A stretch of 15,759 nt of DNA, taken from NCBI GenBank assembly GCA_045636065.1, contig JAZTWW010000040.1, positions 1 to 15,759 of the forward strand. Reading direction: 5' to 3'. The translations under genes were made by a program, and so were the position numbers. The notes under the pieces were generated by a model, which saw nothing but the letters and a program-made list of their open reading frames with translations, ran no database searches and had not been told where the DNA came from. Below, piece by piece: positions 1 to 5,907 of the stretch; within the stretch, counting starts at the first letter, position 1, and each line of letters begins with the position of its first letter. Source of the DNA: RGIG5050 sp045636065 (GTDB lineage: Bacteria > Verrucomicrobiota > Kiritimatiellia > RFP12 > UBA1067).

Positions 1-36
1 GGTGTCGCTCCTTTTTGGGTGGTTGATTTTGGCGCT

Positions 37-49
37 GGGTATTATACCC
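37..49. promoter_or_regulatory. 13-nt palindrome overlapping a minus-strand -10 (possible operator)
   Basis: GGGTATTATACCC is a perfect palindrome with 6-bp arms and one central base. On the minus strand it contains TATAAT (46 down to 41). Further along the minus strand, toward position 1, there is an AAGGAG ribosome-binding-like string (complement of about 9-16). This suggests a divergent gene whose start lies just off the left edge, with an operator over its -10 box. No good -35 is visible at the expected distance. A TetR-like remnant is encoded on the other side, so autoregulation of a divergent pair is conceivable but is inference. Confidence 0.35.
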
Positions 50-154
50 TAAAATCGTCCAGAGAGGGGCGACTTTTTCTCCTCAATGTCGCGCAGATGC
101 CTGCCAAGACGCAGCAGTTTCCCAAAATGGGTAAACTCCAGAACAAATCGTTTA

Positions 155-184
155 TTGACTTGTCGCCCATGAGTATGATACAAT
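155..184 (+). promoter_or_regulatory. Sigma70-like promoter for regulator-remnant/lactonase unit
   Basis: TTGACT (155-160) and TACAAT (179-184) are separated by 18 nt, a good match to a housekeeping promoter. Transcription would start near 190, leaving a leader of about 95 nt before the first well-supported start at 286. The -10 region (GATACAATATC) resembles the -10 regions of the two other promoters at 5787 and 6768. The call rests only on hexamers and spacing. Confidence 0.5.
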
Positions 185-285
185 ATCTTCACAATCATGG
201 AAAATGTAAAGAACATACATGCTGTGGAAGACGCCTTGTCGCCGAGGACTACCGTGCGCTGCAGTTGCCGGAGGGCGATTGCCCC

Positions 286-660
286 ATGCGGACATGCCGG
301 GATTGGATCTTCAACAGTGTTCGCCGCATTTACGACGACCGCAGCCTGCTCAAGGGCGTGTTCATCGAACGGTCTTGGGAAGAGCGGCTATGCGAGACCT
401 ACATCGAACATTGCTGCCGCATGGCATCAAACTTTATCGTGCGGCGCGGCGTCAAGCGTATTTCGGGCGACACGGTGAGGCTCATGCGGCATTACTTTGC
501 GGGGAACATCCATGAATCGGCATTGTGGCTGGCCGAGCCGGATCCCATGCCGGTGGAGGACTTTGCGGATTTCCTCGTTCGCGCGATGCCGGTGCCGCTT
601 GCAAAACTGCTTTTGAAGGACAAACGAACATCTACCGACCAAGAAAGGATAACAAAATGA
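286..660 (+). CDS. TetR-family-like C-terminal domain, lacking the DNA-binding head
   Basis: The predicted 124-residue protein looks like the all-helical ligand-binding half of a TetR/AcrR regulator: an early helix with 'IYDDRSLLKGVF', then 'YIEHCCRMASNFI', 'MRHYFAGNIHESALWL' and a final 'PMPVEDFADFLVRAMPVPL'. No helix-turn-helix segment is seen upstream in any frame. I chose ATG 286 because GGAGGG (270-275) precedes it by 10 nt. The same frame stays open back to position 19, but that stretch is not TetR-like and has no Shine-Dalgarno. An ATG at 197 lies in another frame, so an old frameshift or deletion is possible. The stop overlaps the next start as ATGA, which argues that this frame is translated and coupled to the lactonase gene. 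It is either a headless regulator or partner protein, or a remnant kept for coupling. Confidence 0.45.
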   Translation: MRTCRDWIFNSVRRIYDDRSLLKGVFIERSWEERLCETYIEHCCRMASNFIVRRGVKRISGDTVRLMRHYFAGNIHESALWLAEPDPMPVEDFADFLVRAMPVPLAKLLLKDKRTSTDQERITK

Positions 661-743
661 GCATAACTATAAAGCCTGTCCGTTTCACTGAAAACGGATT
701 CATGACCGAGCCGTTCGCCCTGGGCGGCGAAGGCGCGGAAGGC
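657..743 (+). repeat. Shared 29-codon N-terminal leader, copy 1
   Basis: Codons 1-29 of the lactonase-rubredoxin gene match codons 1-29 of the thioesterase gene at 5821-5907. By my hand alignment they agree at 20 of 29 residues and 69 of 87 bases, with no gap. The similarity starts exactly at ATG; the upstream sequences differ. Pattern: MSITI-x-P-x-R, then ENG, M, EP, and GGEGA-x-G. Confidence 0.8.
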
Positions 744-1595
744 CTCGACCCGAATGTCAAATACCGCTCCTGCCTGCAGAACTGGGTGATCGACACCGGA
801 AGCGAGGTGATACTCGTCGATACCGGTCTTCCCGCCGAGTTCCCGGAAGCCGCGCCCGACAAGGACGCCACAATCTATCTCGGCAAATTCCTTAAGCCCT
901 ATCTCGAAGCGCTGGCCGATCTCGGCTACAAACCGGAGCAAGTCTCGAAGATCCTCATCACGCACAAGCACGCCGACCACACGGGCGAACTGCGCGCCTT
1001 TCCGAACGCCCAGATCATCTGCTCCGCGGCCGAAGCGGAGACGGACGAGATCAAGCCGTTCAAGCCGACCGTCGCCACGTTCCAGGATGGCCCTTATTAC
1101 GAGTTCCCCGCCTCGCAGCGCATCGCCGAGGGCGTAACCTATCTGCCCGCGCCTGGCCACACGAACGGCAACTGCATTGTGGCGGTGGAGGCGGACGGAC
1201 TCTTCTACCTCATTCATGGCGATGTCACCTACACGGATGTTGCGCTCTACCGCAACAAGCTTTCCGTGGTCTTTGACGATAAGGCTGCTGCACGCGAAAC
1301 GCTTGACCGCTGTCGCGCCTTTTGCGCCGCTCGTCCGACCGTCTGGCTCGGCACCCACACGCCCGAGGCGCTGGAAAGCCTTGAGCAGCACCGCGTGGTC
1401 GATCTCGCCAATCCGCCTGCGGTCATTCCGCCCGGCGAAATCGTGTTCAAGACGCCGACCGGCAAGTACATCTGCTCGGTGTGCGGCTATGTCTACGATC
1501 CCGCCGAACATGATGGCGTCGCGTTCGAGGATTTGCCGGCCGACTGGCGCTGTCCGCGCTGCAAGCAGCCCAAGGACAAATTCAACCGAGCTTGA
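657..1595 (+). CDS. Metallo-beta-lactamase-fold hydrolase (lactonase-like) with C-terminal rubredoxin domain
   Basis: This 312-residue cytosolic protein starts at ATG 657, with AAAGGA 8 nt upstream; the start overlaps the preceding stop (ATGA). Residues 1-29 form a leader shared with the thioesterase at 5821. The metallo-beta-lactamase domain spans about 37-250: H103-x-H105-x-D107-H108, H168 in APGHTNGN, D189 in HGDVTY and H234 in GTHTPE complete a two-metal site. The pattern resembles N-acyl-homoserine-lactone lactonases and related MBL hydrolases. Residues about 270-312 are a rubredoxin: C273-x-x-C276-G with YVYDPAEHDG, then C299-P-R-C302, the four iron ligands. The fusion suggests electron transfer linked to the MBL core, but the flavodoxin domain of flavodiiron proteins is absent. 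The substrate is unknown; it could be a lactone or thioester hydrolase or a redox enzyme. The fold calls are strong and the reaction is not. Confidence 0.85.
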   Translation: MSITIKPVRFTENGFMTEPFALGGEGAEGLDPNVKYRSCLQNWVIDTGSEVILVDTGLPAEFPEAAPDKDATIYLGKFLKPYLEALADLGYKPEQVSKILITHKHADHTGELRAFPNAQIICSAAEAETDEIKPFKPTVATFQDGPYYEFPASQRIAEGVTYLPAPGHTNGNCIVAVEADGLFYLIHGDVTYTDVALYRNKLSVVFDDKAAARETLDRCRAFCAARPTVWLGTHTPEALESLEQHRVVDLANPPAVIPPGEIVFKTPTGKYICSVCGYVYDPAEHDGVAFEDLPADWRCPRCKQPKDKFNRA

Positions 1596-1615
1596 TAGAA
1601 TCGCTTTCGATACGC

Positions 1616-1658
1616 GGAGTTTTGGAGTATGAGGAAAACTCTCAAACTCCAAAACTCC
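1616..1658. repeat. 13-bp inverted repeat (hairpin) downstream of the lactonase gene
   Basis: GGAGTTTTGGAGT (1616-1628) and ACTCCAAAACTCC (1646-1658) are perfectly complementary across a 17-nt loop. A CTTTCG/CGAAAG pair (about 1604-1609 and 1665-1670) could extend the structure outward. It lies 20 nt after the lactonase stop, a position that suits a transcript end or mRNA stabiliser. There is no T-run after it, so it is not a standard intrinsic terminator. The short CTCCAAAA direct repetition within the right arm also fits a dispersed repeat. Confidence 0.6.
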
Positions 1659-1698
1659 AAGTAACGAAAGTAACATATTAAAAACGACAATCTGAGTG

Positions 1699-1716
1699 TT
1701 TCGGCGCCTCTGCGCG
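1699..1716 (-). repeat. Possible partial copy of the CTCTGCG dispersed repeat
   Basis: GCGCCTCTGCGCGAGA (about 1704-1719) resembles the reverse complement of the repeat inside the macro-domain gene (4160-4190), as though one 8-nt CTCTGCGT-type unit were missing. By eye it matches over about 16 bases with two differences. It lies in the leader of the alcohol dehydrogenase gene. It is short enough that chance is not excluded. Confidence 0.3.
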
Positions 1717-1758
1717 AGACTGAACTTTAAATGGAAATCTAAATGAGGGAAAATCACC

Positions 1759-2925
1759 ATGAACGGAAACTTCACCTTCCACAACCCCACAAAGCTCCAC
1801 TTCGGCGAAAACGCGATGGATGCGCTCGTGGGGGAGCTTAAGAACTACGGTCCTGTCTTGCAGCTCAGCTATGGCGGCGGGTCTGTGAAGAAGAACGGCA
1901 TCTACGACCAGGTCGTTGCGGCGCTTAAGGCGGCTGGCAAGACCATTGTCGAGGATGGCGGTGTAATGTCGAATCCGACGCTTGAGCGGATGCTGGAAGG
2001 CGCGGCTAAGGCCAAGGCGAACAATGTCGATCTCATTCTCGCCGTCGGCGGAGGCTCGACCATCGACTACGCCAAGGCGGTCAGCGCCGCAGCGTGGTGC
2101 GAGGAGGATCCGTGGGAGAAATACTACGTGCGTTTTGAAGAGCCTTCATGCCGCATCATTCCCGTGGGGAGCGTCCTCACGATGGTCGGCACCGGCAGCG
2201 AGATGAACGGCGGCAACGTCATATCCAACCATAAGGCCAACATCAAAGTCGGCAAGGTGTTCGGCCCGGCTGTGTACCCGAAGTTCTCCATTCTCAATCC
2301 GCGATTCACCTTCACCGTGCCGCGCCGCCAGATGGTCGCAGGGTTCTTCGACATCATGAGCCATATTCTAGAGCAGTACTTCAGCGGAGAGGATGACAAT
2401 ACGAGCGACTACATCGCCGAGGGCTTGATGCGTTCGCTCGTCGTCTCTTCACGCAAGGCGCTTGAGAATCCCGAGGACTATGAAGCCAGATCGAACATCA
2501 TGTGGACGGCCACGTGGGCACTCAACACCCTCATCGCGATGGGCAAGACGACCGACTGGGAAGTGCACATGATCGGACACGCTGTCGGCGCGCTCACGGA
2601 CGCCACGCACGGCATGACGCTTTCGGCGGTGTCTCTTCCTTACTATCGCCTTGTCAAACCGTACGGACTCAAGAAGTTCGCCCGCTTCGCGGTGAACGTC
2701 TGGGGTGTGGCGGCGGACGGCAAGAGCGATGATGAGCTGGCCGATGCAGGGCTTGCCGCGCTTGAGGCGTGGATGCGCGAGATTGGCGTTGCGATGAATA
2801 TCACCGAACTCGGCGCGACCGAGGCGATGCTGGAGAAGATCGCCGACGCGACGTTCCTTTTGGACGGCGGCTACAAGAAGCTGACCCGCGGCGAGGTGAT
2901 CTCCATCCTCCGCGAAAGCCTTTAG
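1759..2925 (+). CDS. Iron-dependent alcohol dehydrogenase, YqhD/BdhA type (NADPH-linked)
   Basis: This 388-residue protein is full length for the group III iron alcohol dehydrogenases that reduce aldehydes to alcohols with NADPH. Residues about 1-190 form the nucleotide-binding part, with 'YGGGSVKKNG' (typical of the NADPH-using YqhD/butanol dehydrogenase branch), 'AVGGGSTIDYAK' and 'GTGSEMN'. The C-terminal helical part holds the metal ligands D198, H202, H270 and H284, with the 4- and 14-residue spacings of YqhD. H274 is also conserved. The start at ATG 1759 has GAGGG about 9 nt upstream. A 163-nt region with a hairpin separates it from the lactonase gene. Likely roles are aldehyde detoxification or fermentative alcohol formation. 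No active-site residue is missing. Confidence 0.93.
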   Translation: MNGNFTFHNPTKLHFGENAMDALVGELKNYGPVLQLSYGGGSVKKNGIYDQVVAALKAAGKTIVEDGGVMSNPTLERMLEGAAKAKANNVDLILAVGGGSTIDYAKAVSAAAWCEEDPWEKYYVRFEEPSCRIIPVGSVLTMVGTGSEMNGGNVISNHKANIKVGKVFGPAVYPKFSILNPRFTFTVPRRQMVAGFFDIMSHILEQYFSGEDDNTSDYIAEGLMRSLVVSSRKALENPEDYEARSNIMWTATWALNTLIAMGKTTDWEVHMIGHAVGALTDATHGMTLSAVSLPYYRLVKPYGLKKFARFAVNVWGVAADGKSDDELADAGLAALEAWMREIGVAMNITELGATEAMLEKIADATFLLDGGYKKLTRGEVISILRESL

Positions 2926-3011
2926 CGATAACTCCGGAAAGGCTCCACACATTATGTTACCGTCAAGATCGACATGATCTATCACAACGACAACGGTTGG
3001 AGGCTTGAGAA

Positions 3012-3686
3012 ATGAAAACGCCAGTGGCAATAGGATGTTTCGTCATAATCGCGGCTGCAAGCATTCTTGCCGGATGCGGGGAGACGGGAATTGCAAACTG
3101 CGAACCAAACAAGGAGGCTACAATGGAAAATGCAACCATATACGACTTCAAAGTCAAGGGAAGAGGCGGCACGGTGCTGGACCTCGCATCGTTCAAGGGG
3201 AAGGTTCTCCTTGTCGTGAACACCGCTACGGGGTGCGGATTCACGCCGCAGTATGAAGGGTTGGAAAAACTCTATGGAAAATACCGCGACAAAGGACTTG
3301 AAATCCTCGATTTCCCCTGCGACCAGTTCGGACACCAGGCACCTGGCAGCGACGATGAAATCCACCAGTTCTGCACTCTGAAGTACAATACAACATTCGA
3401 CCAGCTCGCCAAGATCGAAGTGAACGGATCAGGCGCAGAGCCGCTGTATGTGTATCTCAAGGCGGTTCGTCCGAAGGATGATGCGACTGACGAGGACATA
3501 GCAGGGCTCAGGGAACTCCTGGCGAAGCACGGACTTAAAGGCGCGGAGGCGCCTGGCGACATTGAATGGAACTTCACGAAGTTCCTCATTGATCGCGAGG
3601 GGAATGTCCTTAAGCGTTTCCATCCAACCGCCACGCCAGAAGCGATAGGGGCGGAGATCGAACACCTGCTGACAGCTCAAAAGTAG
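3012..3686 (+). CDS. Glutathione-peroxidase-family thiol peroxidase, predicted lipoprotein
   Basis: The 224-residue form begins with a lipoprotein signal: K2, a hydrophobic stretch 'VAIGCFVIIAAASILAG' and lipobox cysteine C22, followed by a short linker and the peroxidase fold from about residue 40. Peroxidatic C75 sits in 'NTATGCGFTPQY'; 'FPCDQFG' (C103, Q105), C121 in 'EIHQFCTLKY' and 'WNFTKFLID' (W186, N187) complete the family signature. A Cys rather than Sec at the active site, plus a resolving-type Cys, suggests thioredoxin as reductant. ATG 3012 has GGAGG 8 nt upstream. ATG 3123 (Met38) has a perfect AAGGAGG 5 nt upstream and would yield a 187-residue cytosolic enzyme, the usual size for bacterial members. 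Both products may be made. It stands 86 nt after the alcohol dehydrogenase and 41 nt before the macro gene. Confidence 0.92.
   Translation: MKTPVAIGCFVIIAAASILAGCGETGIANCEPNKEATMENATIYDFKVKGRGGTVLDLASFKGKVLLVVNTATGCGFTPQYEGLEKLYGKYRDKGLEILDFPCDQFGHQAPGSDDEIHQFCTLKYNTTFDQLAKIEVNGSGAEPLYVYLKAVRPKDDATDEDIAGLRELLAKHGLKGAEAPGDIEWNFTKFLIDREGNVLKRFHPTATPEAIGAEIEHLLTAQK
3111..3117 (+). promoter_or_regulatory. Strong internal Shine-Dalgarno inside the peroxidase gene
   Basis: AAGGAGG matches the anti-Shine-Dalgarno fully and sits 5 nt before ATG 3123, in frame with the peroxidase. Initiation here removes the lipoprotein signal and C22 and leaves the complete catalytic domain. It is a stronger site than the GGAGG that serves ATG 3012. 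Confidence 0.6.
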
Positions 3687-3727
3687 GTAAAACGACAAAA
3701 GCGATCAGAGCGGGTGGAGGATGCGCC

Positions 3728-4264
3728 ATGATGCGGATAGTGCAAGGCGATATAACGAAACTTGCTGTTGATGCAATCGTCAACGCGGCAAATCAGGTGA
3801 TGCTTGGCGGAGGGGGCGTCGACGGGGCAATCCACCGGGCGGCCGGTAGAGAACTGTTTGAAGCCTGCCTTAAAGTGCCCGAAGTGAGACCTGGCGTGAG
3901 GTGCCCGACTGGCGAGGCGCGGATCACGCCGGGATTCAAGCTTCCCGCAAAGTTCGTGATCCACACGGTCGGGCCGGTGTACAGGGACGGGCGGCATGGT
4001 GAGCCTGAAAAGTTGGCGGACTGCTACCGCAATTCGCTTGCCATCGCCGCCGAGAATGGCTGCCGGAGCGTAGCGTTCCCGTGTATTTCCACTGGCGTGT
4101 ACGGCTACCCCATCGAAGACGCTGCCGAAATCGCCGTGCGAGAGGTTATGGCGTTTTTATCCCGCGCAGAGACGCAGAGACGCGGAGGGGAGGCGATGGA
4201 GGTTATCTTTTGCTGTTTCTCGGGATACGATGCCAAGATTTACGAAAAACTCATGAAAGGCTGA
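3728..4264 (+). CDS. Macro-domain ADP-ribose/O-acetyl-ADP-ribose deacetylase (YmdB-like)
   Basis: The 178-residue protein is a single macro domain: 'QGDIT' (D8), 'AIVNAAN' (N19, N22), 'LGGGGVDGAIHRAAG' with the catalytic-type D32, 'FVIHTVGPVYRDG' and 'FPCISTGVYGYP'. These are the hallmarks of the MacroD/YmdB class, which removes acetyl from O-acetyl-ADP-ribose or ADP-ribose from proteins. GGAGG (3716-3720) precedes ATG 3728 by 7 nt; ATG 3731 is the next codon and equally possible. Residues 145-155 (SRAETQRRGGE) come from an in-frame dispersed repeat and make the last loop longer than in E. coli YmdB. The stop is 1 nt before the NUDIX start, so the two are surely cotranscribed and probably act on the same metabolite. 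Confidence 0.93.
   Translation: MMRIVQGDITKLAVDAIVNAANQVMLGGGGVDGAIHRAAGRELFEACLKVPEVRPGVRCPTGEARITPGFKLPAKFVIHTVGPVYRDGRHGEPEKLADCYRNSLAIAAENGCRSVAFPCISTGVYGYPIEDAAEIAVREVMAFLSRAETQRRGGEAMEVIFCCFSGYDAKIYEKLMKG
4160..4190 (+). repeat. GCAGAGAC tandem/dispersed repeat inside the macro gene
   Basis: Two exact GCAGAGAC units (4166-4173, 4174-4181) are followed by GCGGAGGGG. They read in frame as SRAETQRRGG at residues 145-154 of the macro protein. Against the remembered E. coli YmdB C-terminus this is about seven extra residues between the penultimate helix and the last strand. The RAETQRR phrase is familiar to me as the translation of a dispersed repeat in several bacterial genomes; that is recollection, not a search. 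Confidence 0.6.
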
Positions 4265-4265
4265 T

Positions 4266-4802
4266 ATGCAAGATCTGACAGAAAAGACGCTTGCGACGGA
4301 ACGCAAGTACACGGGAAAGATCATCAGCGTGGATCTTCTCGACATCGAGCTGCCCGACGGGCGCAAGGCTAAGCGCGAGGTGATACGCCACGGCAATGCA
4401 GTCGCCATCCTCGCCCGCCGACCCGACGGGAAGTTCGTGTTCGTGAAACAGTACCGCAAGGCGGCGGAAGAGGCGCTCATCGAGGTTATCGCAGGCGGAC
4501 TCGAATCCGGCGAAGACCCGATTGAAGGAGCGAGGCGCGAGACGGCGGAGGAGACCGGCTACGAGGTTACTGGCATAAAGTTCCTCACAACCATCATCTG
4601 CACACCTGGCTACTGCGAGGAGCGCATCCACCTCTACTTCGCGGAGCTTTCCGAGGCACCACATGCCCAAGACCAGGACCCGGACGAGAATGTGTATCCG
4701 GTCGTTCTTACCGGGGAAGAGGTAGAGGATGGAATCCGCAACGGTACGATCTTCGATTCCAAGACGCTCTCCGCCTGGCTCTGCTGGAAGATAGCGAGGT
4801 GA
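4266..4802 (+). CDS. NUDIX hydrolase, ADP-ribose pyrophosphatase type
   Basis: The 178-residue protein resembles NudF-type ADP-sugar pyrophosphatases, which split ADP-ribose to AMP and ribose 5-phosphate. An N-terminal strand region ('YTGKIISVDLLDIELPDG') is followed by 'REVIRHGNAVAIL' and 'VFVKQYRKA' and then a NUDIX box at residues 77-99: GG, E83, R91-E92, E95-E96, G98. Its REU position is T rather than the commoner L or V. Downstream 'TPGYCEERIHLYFA' matches the 'SPG.s.E.i..f.A' segment of ADP-ribose-specific members. It starts 1 nt after the macro stop without a clear separate ribosome site, implying translational coupling. The next start lies 3 nt after its stop. The pair looks like an ADP-ribose disposal module. 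Confidence 0.92.
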   Translation: MQDLTEKTLATERKYTGKIISVDLLDIELPDGRKAKREVIRHGNAVAILARRPDGKFVFVKQYRKAAEEALIEVIAGGLESGEDPIEGARRETAEETGYEVTGIKFLTTIICTPGYCEERIHLYFAELSEAPHAQDQDPDENVYPVVLTGEEVEDGIRNGTIFDSKTLSAWLCWKIAR

Positions 4803-4805
4803 ACA

Positions 4806-5720
4806 ATGTTACTAGAAGTGAGGTCCTGTGACACAAAACCAATGAAAACCTTTGCGCGGATAATCGCTGTCTGTTCCATCGCTTTCGCGGCGCTAGTATG
4901 CGGATGTGCGACACGCTTCACGGATGCTGGCTATTCCAACGAGGCGGAACTTCCTCGTCTTGACGCGCTTGCGTTCGATTCGGACGGCAGCACGATCTAC
5001 GGACAAGTCCTCGTGCCGTCCTCGCAATTCGGAGGGAAGCGTCCGTGTGCGATAATTTGCCACGGCTTCGCGGGTTTCACAAGATGGGATGACGTTGCGC
5101 ACGACCTTTGCAGCGCCGGCATTGTCGTGGTGATCCCGCATCATCGGGGCGCCTGGGGCAGCGAAGGGGAGTACACGGTGAGCGGCTGCATCCGCGATGC
5201 GGAGAATTTGGCGAACTGGGCTATGGGCGTAGACTTCTCCGCCAAGTATGGCGCGGACACGAACTCCGTGTTCCTTATCGGCCACTCGATGGGCGGCAAC
5301 AGCGTGGTCAACGCCGCAGCAAGGGCCCCGGGCGTCAAGGGCGTAGCGCTTATCGCGCCCTGCGATATCGGTTACATGGCTTCTGTCATGTCAAAGGACA
5401 GGATGCTTGCGTTTTTGCGCGGCGAAGGGCTTGCGGTGCTGAAGCGTGCCTCCGACGAGGCGGTGGTCGATGATATCTGCGAAAATGCCGCCGCCATGCG
5501 TTTTACCAATGCCGCACGTTCACTAAACGGCAGAAGGGTGTTCCTGGCTACTGGTGAATATGAAACTGTAGTTCCCGGCGAGCCGCTCGACGAATTTTGG
5601 GCGGCGTTGCCCGAAGGTGTAGGCCGGCATGAGCGCAAGACCTATCGTTGCGGCCATTCGATGATGGGCTGCCGCCGCGAATTGGCGGCGGCGCTTGCTG
5701 ATTTCATCCTTAAGCCGTAG
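4806..5720 (+). CDS. Alpha/beta hydrolase, predicted lipoprotein
   Basis: From ATG 4806 this is 304 residues; ATG 4842 (Met13) is the more natural signal-peptide start. GAGGTGA lies just before 4806, whereas no good ribosome site precedes 4842, so I keep 4806. 'MKTFARIIAVCSIAFAALVCGC' is a lipoprotein signal with lipobox cysteine C34 (numbered from 4806). The hydrolase core has oxyanion 'CHGFAGF', nucleophile S161 in 'GHSMGGN' and H284 in 'CGHSMMG'. The acid position appears to be glutamate (E253 in 'GEYETVVP') rather than the usual aspartate. It would be a membrane-anchored, periplasm-facing esterase or acyl hydrolase in the dienelactone-hydrolase-like group. The substrate is unknown. It follows the NUDIX gene by 3 nt, but its exported location makes a shared reaction with that cytosolic enzyme unlikely. 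Confidence 0.85.
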   Translation: MLLEVRSCDTKPMKTFARIIAVCSIAFAALVCGCATRFTDAGYSNEAELPRLDALAFDSDGSTIYGQVLVPSSQFGGKRPCAIICHGFAGFTRWDDVAHDLCSAGIVVVIPHHRGAWGSEGEYTVSGCIRDAENLANWAMGVDFSAKYGADTNSVFLIGHSMGGNSVVNAAARAPGVKGVALIAPCDIGYMASVMSKDRMLAFLRGEGLAVLKRASDEAVVDDICENAAAMRFTNAARSLNGRRVFLATGEYETVVPGEPLDEFWAALPEGVGRHERKTYRCGHSMMGCRRELAAALADFILKP

Positions 5721-5763
5721 CCAACCATCTTGAAATTTGCGAGTTCAAGGAAATGATGTACAT

Positions 5764-5792
5764 TTGCTGAAATCGGCGAAATATTATATAAT
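5764..5792 (+). promoter_or_regulatory. Promoter for the thioesterase gene, with a palindromic -10 region
   Basis: TATAAT (5787-5792) has a weak TTGCTG (5764-5769) 17 nt upstream. The -10 is embedded in a perfect 14-nt palindrome ATATTATATAATAT (5781-5794). The surrounding AAATATTATATAATAT is almost the same as that of the promoter at 6768, which suggests a shared promoter class or operator. Confidence 0.55.
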
Positions 5793-5820
5793 ATCATCAT
5801 CTTGGAGAGGAGAGCGATAG

Positions 5821-5907
5821 ATGAGCATAACAATAAATCCCGCCCGTATAGCCGAAAATGGACCCATGGCCGAACCGCCCGCCATGGGCGGCGAAGGCGC
5901 GGCAGGT
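5821..5907 (+). repeat. Shared 29-codon N-terminal leader, copy 2
   Basis: This is the counterpart of the leader at 657-743. The leader ends just before the family-typical start of the thioesterase fold ('TFGEYSWAVRTYEC'), so it looks like an added module rather than part of the enzyme. Confidence 0.8.

Noticed and set aside
492..1790. Long open frame on the minus strand (432 codons)
   Set aside because: It lies opposite the MBL-rubredoxin gene, which has complete motifs. The minus frame reads as Arg/Val/Gly-rich shadow sequence with no recognisable domain, which is expected opposite GC-rich coding DNA.
5728..5752. CTTGAA/TTCAAG hairpin after the hydrolase gene
   Set aside because: There are only 6 A/T-rich pairs with a 9-nt loop and no T-tract; this is insufficient for a terminator call.
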